Source of the DNA: Wenzhouxiangella marina
GTDB taxonomy: Bacteria > Pseudomonadota > Gammaproteobacteria > Xanthomonadales > Wenzhouxiangellaceae
Reading direction: 5' to 3'
DNA length: 64,000 nt
Assembly (NCBI RefSeq): GCF_001187785.1
Contig: NZ_CP012154.1
Span: 1 to 64,000, forward strand
In this document: one piece after another, positions 49,543-58,732 of the stretch
How positions within the stretch are numbered: the stretch's first letter is position 1
How the letters are laid out: every line of letters starts with the position of its first letter
Position numbers and translations under genes: made by a program
The notes under the pieces: generated by a model
What the model was told of the DNA's origin: nothing
The model's input: the letters and a program-made list of their open reading frames with translations, nothing else
Database searches by the model: none

Positions 49543-49752
49543 TTAGACGGTCACCACGTTGGCGGCCTGCGGGCCTTTCGGACCGTTGGTCACGTCGAAC
49601 GCGACCTTTGCACCTTCGGCCAGGCTCTTGAAGCCCGAGCCGGTCAGGGCGCTGAAGTGGACGAAGACGTCAGCGCCGCCGTTGTCCTGGGAGATGAAGC
49701 CGAAGCCTTTCGCGTCGTTGAACCATTTCACGGTTCCGGTGTTGCTGGACAT
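49543..49752 (-). CDS. Cold-shock domain protein (CspA family)
   Basis: 69-residue single cold-shock domain: RNP1 KGFGFI at 15-20 and RNP2-like VFVHF at 29-33. Such proteins are RNA chaperones that melt mRNA structure at low temperature, though several paralogues are constitutive. The ATG at 49752 begins the domain; upstream codons in the frame to 49887 are 5' UTR. A possible -10 (TATAGT, complement of 49911-49916) would give about 160 nt of leader, the long leader length typical of cold-shock genes. A terminator follows the gene. Confidence 0.93.
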   Translation of the reverse strand: MSSNTGTVKWFNDAKGFGFISQDNGGADVFVHFSALTGSGFKSLAEGAKVAFDVTNGPKGPQAANVVTV

Positions 49753-50162
49753 ATTGATGTTGCCTTGTATTGAAGTAAAAAACGGACGCGCAGGACTTGC
49801 CTGACCGCATCCGGTCATGCCATGGAAAGTCAGGAAATGGAGGAGATTGAGAGGTAAACGGAAAGGAATACGATCAACTTCGACCACTGCTGTGTTCCGC
49901 AGCGCTTTGCACTATACGCTCTTTCTGACGTTTGCGGGATTTTTTCTTCATTCTCCGGAGCGGGTCGGTTCGAAGCGCGCTCCGGGCATCGTTGTTCAGA
50001 AGTTCCCTTGTTTCCATGCACCTTCGGGCCCATGTCTGGAGTTCACATTCGATCCGTCATTTCATCACTCGCTCGAACCGACTCTCAAGAACGTCCTGCC
50101 TTCTGCGCTGACGGACCCTGACTGCTGGCCGAGCCGACGACCCGGCCAGGAGGCCGCATCCC
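49753..50162. promoter_or_regulatory. 410-bp divergent control region between cspA and the RRM gene
   Basis: No gene is supported. The region is less GC-rich than its flanks, with T-tracts (around 49940) and a possible cspA -10 at 49911-49916. A CCGGAGCG (49955-49962) / CGCTCCGG (49978-49985) hairpin lies midway. The half nearest 50162 carries GGCCAGGAGG just before the RRM start. It probably holds the cspA long leader and promoters for both genes. Confidence 0.5.
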
Positions 50163-50426
50163 ATGAAAACCCTGTTCGTTCGCAATATCCACCCCGAGAC
50201 TCGCGAGAGTCAGCTGCGCGCCCTGTTCTCCCGCTGCGGAACGGTCCGCGGCATCAAGCTGCCGATGGACATCTTCACCCGCCGCTGCCGAGGCGTGGCC
50301 ATGGTCGACATGGAAGGCCACGAGGCGCGAGTTGCCATCGCCGAACTGGACGGTGCCGAGCTCAATGGCCAGAGCATCCAGGTGCGTGAAGAACGCCCGC
50401 GCGGCAAGAAGCGCGGTCGCCGCTAG
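50163..50426 (+). CDS. Single-RRM RNA-binding protein
   Basis: 87-residue protein made of one RNA recognition motif: RNP2 LFVRNI (4-9) and RNP1 RGVAMVDM (43-50), with a basic Arg/Lys-rich tail (RPRGKKRGRR). Bacterial RRM proteins of this size bind RNA, often at low temperature, but no target is known. It is transcribed away from cspA across the 410-bp region, making a pair of small RNA-binding-protein genes back to back; the PLP decarboxylase follows after 23 bp. Confidence 0.9.
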   Translation: MKTLFVRNIHPETRESQLRALFSRCGTVRGIKLPMDIFTRRCRGVAMVDMEGHEARVAIAELDGAELNGQSIQVREERPRGKKRGRR

Positions 50427-50449
50427 ACCACAAGCCTCGAAGGTGCGAA

Positions 50450-51886
50450 ATGGTCTCGGATGAACTGATCGGGCGACTCGGCGAGCTGGAAGCGCAGGCG
50501 CGTCAGCTCGACCCACGTCCGGACCAGCGCCGGCGAGATGGACAGCAGGCGCTGGCCCACGCCGAGGCCTTCCTCGAAGCCCTCGACGATGCGCCGGCCT
50601 ATGTCCATCGGGACGGCCGGGCCGCGGGACTGCTCGAGCAGCCGATCGCCGAACAGGGCATCGGCCTGGAGCGCGCGCTGGGCCTCCTCGACGCTCACGT
50701 CGACCACGAAGGCATCACCACGGCGTCTGGCCGCTTCGGCGGCTACATTCCCGGCGGTGGGCTGTTCCACTCGGCGCTGGGCGATTTTCTGGCCGCCATC
50801 ACCAATCGCTATTCGGGCGTGTTCTTCGCCAGCCCGGGGGCGGTGCGCCTGGAAAACCAGCTCGTGCGCTGGATGGCCGAACTGGTGGGCCTGCCCGAGG
50901 GGTCGGCCGGCGCCCTGTCCTCCGGCGGCAGCATCGCCAATCTCAGTGCCATCGTGGCCGCCCGTGATGCCCATGGCATCGAGGGGGAGCGAATCGAGAA
51001 GGCGGTCATCTACCTGACCGAGCACACCCATCACTGCGTCGACAAGGCCCTGCATCTGGCCGGTCTGGGTCGCATCGTTCAGCGCCGCATCGCGGTGGAC
51101 GGCAACCATCGGCTTCGCGCCGAGGCCCTGTGCGAGCAGATCGAGCGCGACCGTGCCGAGGGTCTCGAGCCATGGATGGTGCTGGCCTCGGCCGGCACCA
51201 CCAATACCGGCTCGGTCGATCCTCTCGAGGCGATCGCCAGCATTGCCGGTGAACAGGGCCTCTGGTTTCACGTCGACGCGGCCTACGGCGGCTTCTTCCT
51301 GCTGACCGAGGCGGGCCGACAGCGCATGCGCGGCATCGAGCGCGCCGATTCGGTGGTGATGGACCCACACAAGACCCTGTTCCTGCCCTACGGCTGCGGC
51401 GTGGTGCTGGTCCGCGACGGTGAGCGCCTGCGCGCCTCGCATTCGGGCCAGGCCGACTACCTGCAGGACACGATGATCGCCATGGACGAGGCCTCGCCGG
51501 CCGACCTGTCGCCCGAGCTGACGCGTCATTTCCGGGGTCTTCGCCTGTGGCTGCCGCTGCAGGTGCTGGGCCTGGCACCCTTCCGTGCCGCGCTGGAAGA
51601 GAAACTGCTGCTCGCCCGCTATTTCCGCCAGCGCATGATCGAGGGCGGCCGCTTCGAGGTCGGCCCCGAGCCCGACCTGTCCGTGGTCACCTTCCGCCTG
51701 CCCGAGGGCGATGCGGCTAACCAGGCCCTGATGAACGCCCTGCTCGACGACGGTCGGGTCTTCCTGAGTTCGACCCGCCTCGACGGGCGCTACACCCTGC
51801 GCCTGGCCGCGGTCTGTCACCGAACCCATCGTCGGGACGTGGACGAGATGGTCGACGTGCTCCATCGACTGGCGGCAGGTAGCTAG
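50450..51886 (+). CDS. PLP-dependent amino-acid decarboxylase family protein
   Basis: 478-residue group II PLP decarboxylase (aromatic amino acid/glutamate decarboxylase superfamily). Recognisable blocks are GYIPGGGLFHSALGDFL, SGGSIANLSAIVAAR, the cofactor aspartate/Ala-Tyr block FHVDAAYGGFF and the PLP lysine Lys308 in DPHKTLFLPYG. Substrate (aromatic amino acid, glutamate, cysteine sulfinate or other) cannot be assigned. It is 23 bp after the RRM gene but may have its own promoter there. No transporter or antiporter for an acid-resistance decarboxylase is next to it. Confidence 0.88.
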   Translation: MVSDELIGRLGELEAQARQLDPRPDQRRRDGQQALAHAEAFLEALDDAPAYVHRDGRAAGLLEQPIAEQGIGLERALGLLDAHVDHEGITTASGRFGGYIPGGGLFHSALGDFLAAITNRYSGVFFASPGAVRLENQLVRWMAELVGLPEGSAGALSSGGSIANLSAIVAARDAHGIEGERIEKAVIYLTEHTHHCVDKALHLAGLGRIVQRRIAVDGNHRLRAEALCEQIERDRAEGLEPWMVLASAGTTNTGSVDPLEAIASIAGEQGLWFHVDAAYGGFFLLTEAGRQRMRGIERADSVVMDPHKTLFLPYGCGVVLVRDGERLRASHSGQADYLQDTMIAMDEASPADLSPELTRHFRGLRLWLPLQVLGLAPFRAALEEKLLLARYFRQRMIEGGRFEVGPEPDLSVVTFRLPEGDAANQALMNALLDDGRVFLSSTRLDGRYTLRLAAVCHRTHRRDVDEMVDVLHRLAAGS

Positions 51887-51978
51887 CGACTCGCACCCTG
51901 ATCGGGGCAGGGTTCATCGCTGCGCCTGCGGGTGTGCATAATGGCCCGAGGTTTCGAACGTCTCCAGAGAGGGCTGGC

Positions 51979-52362
51979 ATGAACATGGGCAAGGTCGTGT
52001 TCGGGTTCTTCGTGCTGCTGGCACTGACCCTGAACTTCGGTTTCTTCATCGGCGATATCGACAATCCCGACCATCACAACGTCTACGAGCTGTTCGCCGC
52101 CCTGGTGGTCGGACTGATCGCCACCGTGCTCAAGCTCGGCGAGCGCTCCCAGATGAGCGCCATGCTGCTGGCCTCCAGCCTGGTCGTCGATCTGCAGCTC
52201 ATTGCCGCGGCCATCGTCTGGGCGGTGGCGGTGCACGTCACCGAGGCTGGGCTGACGCCCGCGGTGATGGCCACCATCGTCTCCCTGTCCGGCGGCGCCC
52301 TGCTGGCCAACCTGCTCTCGGTCGTGCTGATGACCATGGAAGCGGCGGGCATCCGGCGCTGA
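51979..52362 (+). CDS. Small membrane protein, DUF6394-like
   Basis: 127-residue hydrophobic protein with about four membrane segments, of the DUF6394 type found next to TrkA-linked ion channels. ATG 51979 starts the hydrophobic N-terminus; upstream codons to 51934 are not hydrophobic. It is 10 bp before the K+ channel gene, so the two are cotranscribed; it could be an accessory subunit or modulator of that channel. Role otherwise unknown. Confidence 0.78.
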   Translation: MNMGKVVFGFFVLLALTLNFGFFIGDIDNPDHHNVYELFAALVVGLIATVLKLGERSQMSAMLLASSLVVDLQLIAAAIVWAVAVHVTEAGLTPAVMATIVSLSGGALLANLLSVVLMTMEAAGIRR

Positions 52363-52372
52363 GCCCGTTTCG

Positions 52373-54061
52373 ATGAACGACTCGTTCATCTACCTGTTCT
52401 TCCGGCGCATGCGCACGCCGCTGATCGTGCTGATCGCGGCCTACGCCATCGCCACCGTGGGCTTCACCCTGATGCCGGGCGTGGACGATCAGGGCAATCC
52501 CTGGCGTCTGAGCCTGTTCGAGGCCTTCTATATCGTGTCCTACACGGGCTCGACGATCGGCTTCGGCGAAGTGCCCTACCCCTTCTCGCCGGCCCAGCGT
52601 CTCTGGACCATGGTCAGCATCTACCTGACCGTGATCGCCTGGCTGTTCTCGATCGGCACCATCGTCTCCCTGATCCAGGACCCGGCCTTTCGCGCGATGA
52701 TGCGCCGAGCGCGGTTCCAGCGCGCGATCCGCGGGCTGAACCAGCCCTATTACCTGGTCTGCGGCTACGGCGACACAGGCCGCGCCCTGACCCGGGCGCT
52801 GACCGCCCAGCGCCACCCGGTGGTCGTGCTCGACACCAATCCGGACAAGATCGACCACCTGGTCGTCGAGGCCCACGGCGTCGATGTCGCCCCCTTCCGA
52901 ATGGATGCCCGCCTGCCCGAGAACCTGATCCAGGCCGGGCTTCGCAGCCGTTGGTGCCTCGGCGTCTTTGCCGTCACCGGCGACGATCAGGCCAACCTCA
53001 AGATCGCCATTTCCGCGCGCCTGCTCAATCAGCGCTGCATCGTCCAGGCCCGCGCCGACGACCACGGCGTGGCCGAAAACATGCGTTCCTTCCATACCCA
53101 TCAGGTGGTGAACGTGGTCGACGAATACGTGCGGCGCCTGGAGCTGGTGTTGACCAAGCCGGCGATGTTCGCGCTCTACCAGTGGATGAACTCCGGGCCT
53201 GAGGCCCTGCGGCCGGCGCCGATCGAACTGCCGCGAGGGCCCTGGCTGGTTTGCGGGCATGGCACCCTGGGTCAGGCCCTGGCGAAGCGCATGATCGAGC
53301 TGGGGTACGAGGTCCGGGTTCTGGCCGAGTCCTCGAGGGATGGAACCCTGCCCGAGGGCGCGATCGACGGGCCACCGACCCAGGCCGAAACCCTGGAGGC
53401 CGGTGGCGTGCGCGAGGCGGCCGGACTGCTGGCGACCACGGAAGACGACGCGGACAATCTCTCGATCCTGATCACCGCCCGGGCCCTGAATCCGGCGCTG
53501 TGGATCGGCGTGGTCGAGAACGGCCTGTCCAGCCAGGAGCTGATGCGGGCCGCCCACCCCGATTTGCTCGCCCAACCCAGCGTGGTGATCGCCGGTCTGA
53601 TGCTCAGCCGCACCCGCTCCCCCCTGGTGCTGGACTTCTTCGATCAACTGCTCGAGCAGAGCGACGAGATGGCCTGGGACCTGTATCGGCGCCTCAGCGA
53701 TCACTCCCCGGACCGGCCGCCGGAGTTCATGAGCCTGCGGATCAGTGATCGGCGCTCGCCGGCGGTCGCGGCCCATATCGCGGCTGGCCGGGCCGTGCGC
53801 CTGGGCGAATTGCTCCGCGACGGCTCGCGCTGGCCACAGGCCCTGCCGGTCGAGCCCCTGCTGCTCCGCCGCAGCCAGCAGGACCTGCTCTACCCGGATC
53901 CCGAGATCGAGCTTGCCCTTGGAGACCAGCTGCTGCTGGCGGGTCGACCGGGCTGTGCCGCCAGGGTCGAATCGGCGCTCGCGAGCGACCTCCAGCTCGG
54001 CTATCTGCTGAGCGGGCGCGATGAACTGGGCAGCTGGCCATTGCACCGAAAGCGCCGATGA
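52373..54061 (+). CDS. Potassium channel protein with two TrkA-N/RCK domains
   Basis: 562-residue channel with a short membrane part (about 10-100) and a selectivity-filter-like TIGFGE (61-66) in YTGSTIGFGEVPY; the usual K+ filter is T(V/I)G(Y/F)G, so the chemistry is conserved. Two cytoplasmic NAD(H)-binding RCK domains follow (PYYLVCGYGDTGRAL and PWLVCGHGTLGQAL as Rossmann starts). It opens or closes with ligand or redox state. Cotranscribed with the small DUF6394-like gene. The MHYT gene follows 141 bp downstream after a promoter-like gap with a strong AAGGAGG site. Confidence 0.87.
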   Translation: MNDSFIYLFFRRMRTPLIVLIAAYAIATVGFTLMPGVDDQGNPWRLSLFEAFYIVSYTGSTIGFGEVPYPFSPAQRLWTMVSIYLTVIAWLFSIGTIVSLIQDPAFRAMMRRARFQRAIRGLNQPYYLVCGYGDTGRALTRALTAQRHPVVVLDTNPDKIDHLVVEAHGVDVAPFRMDARLPENLIQAGLRSRWCLGVFAVTGDDQANLKIAISARLLNQRCIVQARADDHGVAENMRSFHTHQVVNVVDEYVRRLELVLTKPAMFALYQWMNSGPEALRPAPIELPRGPWLVCGHGTLGQALAKRMIELGYEVRVLAESSRDGTLPEGAIDGPPTQAETLEAGGVREAAGLLATTEDDADNLSILITARALNPALWIGVVENGLSSQELMRAAHPDLLAQPSVVIAGLMLSRTRSPLVLDFFDQLLEQSDEMAWDLYRRLSDHSPDRPPEFMSLRISDRRSPAVAAHIAAGRAVRLGELLRDGSRWPQALPVEPLLLRRSQQDLLYPDPEIELALGDQLLLAGRPGCAARVESALASDLQLGYLLSGRDELGSWPLHRKRR

Positions 54062-54202
54062 GCTTCACCACTCCTTGACTTCGGGATCACTGGCCGTTGA
54101 CTCCAGAGCTCTAGGCTCTCCCCAGTTTTCCGATCGTCGAGCTGACAAGCGCGAATCCTTCGCGACTGTTCCAGCGCGATCGCCCTGAAGGAGGGGAAAT
54201 CC

Positions 54203-55384
54203 ATGGAAGGTTCATACGCGCTGCCAGTGGTAGCGCTCTCGTACATTGTTGCCGTCATCGCCGCCTACACCGCCCTCGAAATGGCGGGCAAGGTGCTGCG
54301 TCCGCAGAACCGCCCCACGCCCTGGATCCTGGCGGGCTCCGTGGCCTTCGGCACCGGCATCTGGTCGATGCACTTCATCGGCATGGAAGCCTTCGATCTG
54401 CCGATCGACGTGGTCTACGACGGGCCGCTGACCATCATGTCCTGGATCGCCGCCGTGTCCGTGTCCGGCCTGGCGCTCTGGACCTTGGCCCTGCTTCGCA
54501 AGAACCCGGATCGTCCCGATCCGCGCATCGTCATCCCGGCGGGTCTGGTCATGGGCGCCGGCATCTGCATCATGCATTACTCGGGCATGGCGGCGATGCG
54601 CATCGAGCCGGGCATCCAGTACGATCCCCTGCTCTTTTCCGCCTCCGTGCTGATCGCCGTGGCGGCCAGCATCGTGACCCTGCTGATCGCGGCCCGGCTC
54701 CGCCGCGTGCGCAACTTCAAGGACGTGGGCCTGCGCCTGGGCGCGGCACTGGTCATGGGCGTGGCGGTCTGCGGCATGCACTACACGGGCATGTGGGCGG
54801 CGAGCTTCGCCCCGGACAGCATCTGCACCACGGCCAGTGGACTGACGACGGGATGGACCATCGGGCCGATCACCTTCGCGACCCTGGCCATCCTGGCCTC
54901 GGCCCTGGTGGTGTCCTTCGGCGATACCAATGCGATTCGCAAGCGGCGCGCCGCCGAGCGGGAGCGCAGCGCCGTGGCCGAGGAAAAGGCCTTTGTCGAT
55001 CAGGTCACCGGTCTGCCGAATCGTAGCTGGCTCAATCGCCAGTTGACTGAAAATGCCGTTTCCAAAGCGCAGCAGCTGACCCTGGTCATGCTCGAGCATC
55101 AAGGAACGACCAGCGCCGATGGGCAGAAGGAATTCGCCCAGTGGCTGCGCCAGCAGTTTCCGCAGGCGCAAGCCGTTTGCGTACAGGAAGACAGCTTCGC
55201 CCTGCTCTTCTACGGCTACAAGAAGGACGCCGCGCGCCAGCAGGTCATCGATCTGATGGCCACGCGCGAGCGGGGAATGGCCGACTGGAAGATCGGTGCG
55301 GCCGCCTGTCCCGAGGACACGGAACGCCTGTTCCGCCTGGTGCCGCGGGCTCGCGCCGACGTCGCGGCCTTCAGCCCCGCCTGA
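54203..55384 (+). CDS. MHYT sensor protein with degenerate GGDEF domain
   Basis: 393 residues. The N-terminal membrane sensor has the three MHYT repeats MHFIGM (56-61), MHYSGM (124-129) and MHYTGM (192-197), a proposed gas or copper-binding sensor. The C-terminal domain follows a GGDEF layout (VDQVTGLPNRSWLNRQ), but the active-site motif reads QEDSF (328-332), so diguanylate cyclase activity is unlikely; it may bind c-di-GMP or a partner, or be a pseudo-cyclase. A strong AAGGAGGGG lies before the ATG at 54203. It has a partner-free location; the hairpin 55391-55420 ends its transcript. Confidence 0.87.
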   Translation: MEGSYALPVVALSYIVAVIAAYTALEMAGKVLRPQNRPTPWILAGSVAFGTGIWSMHFIGMEAFDLPIDVVYDGPLTIMSWIAAVSVSGLALWTLALLRKNPDRPDPRIVIPAGLVMGAGICIMHYSGMAAMRIEPGIQYDPLLFSASVLIAVAASIVTLLIAARLRRVRNFKDVGLRLGAALVMGVAVCGMHYTGMWAASFAPDSICTTASGLTTGWTIGPITFATLAILASALVVSFGDTNAIRKRRAAERERSAVAEEKAFVDQVTGLPNRSWLNRQLTENAVSKAQQLTLVMLEHQGTTSADGQKEFAQWLRQQFPQAQAVCVQEDSFALLFYGYKKDAARQQVIDLMATRERGMADWKIGAAACPEDTERLFRLVPRARADVAAFSPA

Positions 55385-55390
55385 GGATTT

Positions 55391-55420
55391 GACCCGGCCA
55401 GCTGCTCGGCTGGCCGGGTC
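55391..55420. terminator. Hairpin ending the MHYT and DSD1-like genes
   Basis: GACCCGGCCAGC (55391-55402) and GCTGGCCGGGTC (55409-55420) form a perfect 12-bp stem with a 6-nt loop. It lies 6 bp after the MHYT stop and its 3' arm reaches the convergent DSD1-like stop; no T-run, yet the shared position suggests bidirectional termination. Confidence 0.65.
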
Positions 55421-56555
55421 ACCATCCGCGACAGCGTTCCATCGCCTCGACCTGTCCCTGGTCGAGCCACCAGAAGCGTTCGAACTGACCGGCCGTTGCG
55501 CAGGCGTGGTTGGGCAGGATGCGCAGGCGACGCCCGATCGGAAAGGCATCCAGGTCCAGCGCCTGTCCATCCGAGCGACCGACCCGGCCATGCTCCTGGT
55601 GCGTCCCGAGTACCAGCAGTTCAGGCGCCAGCGGCGCGCCTTCCAGGTCGCAGACCAGACCGTAGTCGCCCGCTGATCGACCTCGTGTACTGCCCAGGTC
55701 ACGGGACAGGGCGGTCCAGCCGGCATCGACTAGCAGCTCCCCCGACTCCGGGCGATGACCGATCACTTCGGTCAGCACCGACACGGCGATGTCGTCGAGG
55801 GCGCAAACGCCCAGGCTGGCCATGACCCGATCCATCAGGGCGTACACGCCCGCCCGTACCTCGCTGACGCCGCTCAGGTCCCGGGCGAACAGGGCCGTGG
55901 GCGTCGAGCCGACGCTGACCGTGTCGATGAGGAAGCCTTCCTGGCGCAGGCGCTGGGCTGCGTCCACGGCGGTTCGTCGTTCGTGCTCGGCCATGGCGAT
56001 CAACGCTGCTTCGTCCCGGCAGGCGTACGAGCCACCGGCATGGACGAGGACGCCGGCCAGGTGCTGTCCGCCTTCGACGAGAAGGCCTGCCGTCTCGATC
56101 AGGGCCGGATCGGCCGGGTCGAGACCGCCGCGCTCCCCGTCGGCATCCAGTTCGATCAGCACCTGGAAGCGTTCGCCCAGTCGCTTCGATTCCTCGACCA
56201 GGGCCCGGGCCGTGGCCGGGGCATCGAGAAGCAGGGTCAGTTTCATACCGGCCCGCTGGCGCCGGGCGACCTCGCCGAGCTTGCCGGGCGCCAGACCCAC
56301 GGCGTAGGTCAGATCCTCGATGCCGGCCGCGAAGAAATAGTCGGCTTCGGCCAGGGTCGAGACCGTGGCCCCGCCGGGATGGCCGGCGAGCATCCGCCGG
56401 GCCAGCGCCGCGTTCTTGACGGTCTTCAGATGCGGGCGAAGCGGAACGCCGAGGCGACCCATGGCCTGATTCATTCGATCGACATTGCCCGCCATCCGTT
56501 GCGCGTCGATCAACAGGGCCGGTGTGGGCAGGGTGCTCAGCTCGGTCTGGGGCAT
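55419..56555 (-). CDS. DSD1-family PLP enzyme (D-serine dehydratase / D-threonine aldolase-like)
   Basis: 378-residue type III PLP-fold enzyme: an alanine-racemase-like barrel with the cofactor lysine in RPHLKTVKN (Lys44) and a C-terminal beta domain carrying the metal-site PNHACAT motif of eukaryotic-like D-serine dehydratase. The D-amino-acid substrate is not certain. The ATG at 56555 has GAGGAAG 8-10 bp upstream and is preferred over an ATG at 56570. Convergent with the MHYT gene at the hairpin 55391-55420; divergent from the wHTH-TPR regulator. Confidence 0.85.
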   Translation of the reverse strand: MPQTELSTLPTPALLIDAQRMAGNVDRMNQAMGRLGVPLRPHLKTVKNAALARRMLAGHPGGATVSTLAEADYFFAAGIEDLTYAVGLAPGKLGEVARRQRAGMKLTLLLDAPATARALVEESKRLGERFQVLIELDADGERGGLDPADPALIETAGLLVEGGQHLAGVLVHAGGSYACRDEAALIAMAEHERRTAVDAAQRLRQEGFLIDTVSVGSTPTALFARDLSGVSEVRAGVYALMDRVMASLGVCALDDIAVSVLTEVIGHRPESGELLVDAGWTALSRDLGSTRGRSAGDYGLVCDLEGAPLAPELLVLGTHQEHGRVGRSDGQALDLDAFPIGRRLRILPNHACATAGQFERFWWLDQGQVEAMERCRGW

Positions 56556-56731
56556 GTCGGGCTTCCTCATCCGGGATCACGGTGGCTTGATCGGCTCGAG
56601 CCGGGCCGGCTGGACGAACGCTCGCCCCAAAGCTACTCTTTAAAGCCTCTTCGATTGCCGAGTTTAATCATGTGCCAGGCCTTCTGCGGGGCGGGGTGTC
56701 CCGCCATCCGCGTCGAGCGTGCCCGCCACCG

Positions 56732-58732
56732 ATGACCTCCTCTCCCGATCCAGAGCACCGGCGCTGGCGAATCGGCGAACTGATCGTCGACGAGCCGAGC
56801 CTGCAGATCCGCCGCGGTGATCGGGTCATCACCGCCGAGGCCTCGCAGGTGGCCACGCTGATCGCTCTGATCGACGCCTGGCCGGAAATCATCGACAAGA
56901 ATCGATTGATCGACTGCGTCTGGGGACAGCGCGTGGTCAGTGATGCGGCGGTGCACAAGACCATCAGCCTGCTGCGGCGCCAGCTCCGGGACGCTGGCGC
57001 GGGCGAGTGCATCGAAACGCGCCATCGGATGGGTTATCGCCTGGCCTGCAAGGCGGAACAGCTGGCGGCTGGGGACGGTTTCCCTGCCCGTGTCGACGCT
57101 GGTCATCGAAACGGGGCCGTCCAGCGCTTCCTCTGGACCGGCGCCGCTCTGATCGTGGTCCTGCTGGTCTGGTTGCTGTGGCCTGGAATGGACCGCACGG
57201 TCCCCGGTGAGAGCATGGCTGGAGCCGAGGCAGGCCTCCCCGAGGCATCCGCCGCGGTGCTCGCCGGACAATCGATCGATGCCCTGCTCGAATTGGCGGA
57301 CTCCAGTCTGCCGGCCGATCTGGAACTGGCCGAGCAGGCCCTGTCCGAGGCGCGCGACAAGCTCGAAGCCTTACCAGGCGCGATCGACGCCCGCGCCTTG
57401 CTCGACAAGCACTTCGGTCGACTGCACTTCTACCGCGGTCAGCATCAGCAGGCCATCGACCACTGGCAGGCCGCGCTGGCCGGCTTCGAGGCCAGCGGCA
57501 ACCCGGTCGAGCTGGCGACCGTGTTGAGCAATCTCGGGGTGGCGCACGAGGAGCAGGATGCCCGGCCCCGGCAGGTCGCGGACTTCTACGATCGCGCGCT
57601 TGAACTGCAGCGGACGCTGGACGACCTCGAAGGCCAGGCGCGTACCCTCAACAACCTGGCCACCCTGTGGATCCGCCAGCAGGAGGTCGAGCGGGCGCGG
57701 GTCGTGGTGAGCGAGTTTCAGGCCGTTGCCGAGCGCCTGGGGCAGCCGCTCTGGCAGGCACGCGCCAGCCTGATGGAGGCCGATCTGCAGGCGCTGCAAC
57801 CAGGCGTCGATCCGGTGCCGGCCTTTACCCATGCCTATGATCTGGCGACGGTCAATGGGCAGGTCCAGCTCGCGGCGATCGCCGCGCAGCGGTTGGCTCG
57901 AACGTATCGAGAAGGCAGTCACTGGGCAGAGGAAAGACAGTGGCTGGAGCGGAGCCAGCGGCATCTCGAGGCCGCCGGTCTGACGGCCCAGCTGCCCATC
58001 CTGCAGTTCAATCTCGGCCTCAATCACGAGCGCCAGGGCGAGACTGCGCTGGCGCGGCTGGCCTATCTGGCGGTGATCGATCAGCTGCCGGAGGGTCAAT
58101 CCATCCATCTGCGCGTCGATGCCGAGATCGGCCTGGCGCGGCTGGATTTTCGTGCCGGACAGACCAGCCTGGCGCGCGCGCGTCTGCGGCAGGCCCTGCG
58201 CCTGGCCCGGGTGCATGCCCATGCCCAGGCCGAGGCATCGGCGCTACTGGCCAGCGGCTTCATCGATCTGAGCGAGCCGGGCGGGGCGGTCGCGGCCTTT
58301 CAGGCCTTCAGCGACAGCCAGCAGCGACTGGGTCCGGACGCCCCGTTCGGCTTTCAGCACCAGTTGCTGCGCCTCGAGGCACTGGCGCTGATCGCCGCCG
58401 GGGATAGCGATCAGGCCAGAGAAGCGGTCGCTCGACTCGGGCGCATGGCCGGACAGCGGGGACACCAGGACCTGATCCGCGACGCCCGCCTGATCGAAGC
58501 GATCGCCCTGTTCAGCGAGGGCCGTTTCGACCAGGGCTGGCAAGCGCACCAGCAGGCGCTGGGTCTGGATCTGATTCCCCTGCCCGCGTCCGAGCCCGCG
58601 TCCCAGCTCACACCTCCCGGGCGCGGCCCGGTCGAACGGGTCGGTGTCGCTGGGTGGCCGTTCGGGCTGCTGCTTCTGGCGGCCTTTGCCGCCGGCTGGC
58701 TGCTCAGTTCCCGCTATCGAAGCGGTCGCTGA
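56732..58732 (+). CDS. CadC-like winged-helix transmembrane regulator with TPR sensor
   Basis: 666 residues: an N-terminal OmpR/PhoB-type winged-helix DNA-binding domain (about 12-107; DAAVHKTISLLRRQL and RHRMGYRLA), a membrane segment (134-152), a periplasmic TPR-rich region (about 190-620) and a final hydrophobic segment near the C-terminus (FGLLLLAAFAAGWLL). It belongs to the one-component regulators like CadC and ToxR, sensing an envelope signal and binding DNA as tandem direct repeats. Its 3' end overlaps the convergent beta-helix gene by 29 bp. The CGCTGAA direct-repeat operator upstream of that gene is a candidate target. Confidence 0.87.
   Translation: MTSSPDPEHRRWRIGELIVDEPSLQIRRGDRVITAEASQVATLIALIDAWPEIIDKNRLIDCVWGQRVVSDAAVHKTISLLRRQLRDAGAGECIETRHRMGYRLACKAEQLAAGDGFPARVDAGHRNGAVQRFLWTGAALIVVLLVWLLWPGMDRTVPGESMAGAEAGLPEASAAVLAGQSIDALLELADSSLPADLELAEQALSEARDKLEALPGAIDARALLDKHFGRLHFYRGQHQQAIDHWQAALAGFEASGNPVELATVLSNLGVAHEEQDARPRQVADFYDRALELQRTLDDLEGQARTLNNLATLWIRQQEVERARVVVSEFQAVAERLGQPLWQARASLMEADLQALQPGVDPVPAFTHAYDLATVNGQVQLAAIAAQRLARTYREGSHWAEERQWLERSQRHLEAAGLTAQLPILQFNLGLNHERQGETALARLAYLAVIDQLPEGQSIHLRVDAEIGLARLDFRAGQTSLARARLRQALRLARVHAHAQAEASALLASGFIDLSEPGGAVAAFQAFSDSQQRLGPDAPFGFQHQLLRLEALALIAAGDSDQAREAVARLGRMAGQRGHQDLIRDARLIEAIALFSEGRFDQGWQAHQQALGLDLIPLPASEPASQLTPPGRGPVERVGVAGWPFGLLLLAAFAAGWLLSSRYRSGR

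Noticed and set aside
49955-49985. CCGGAGCG/CGCTCCGG hairpin as a terminator
   Set aside because: No gene ends beside it and no T-run in the needed direction; more likely leader structure.
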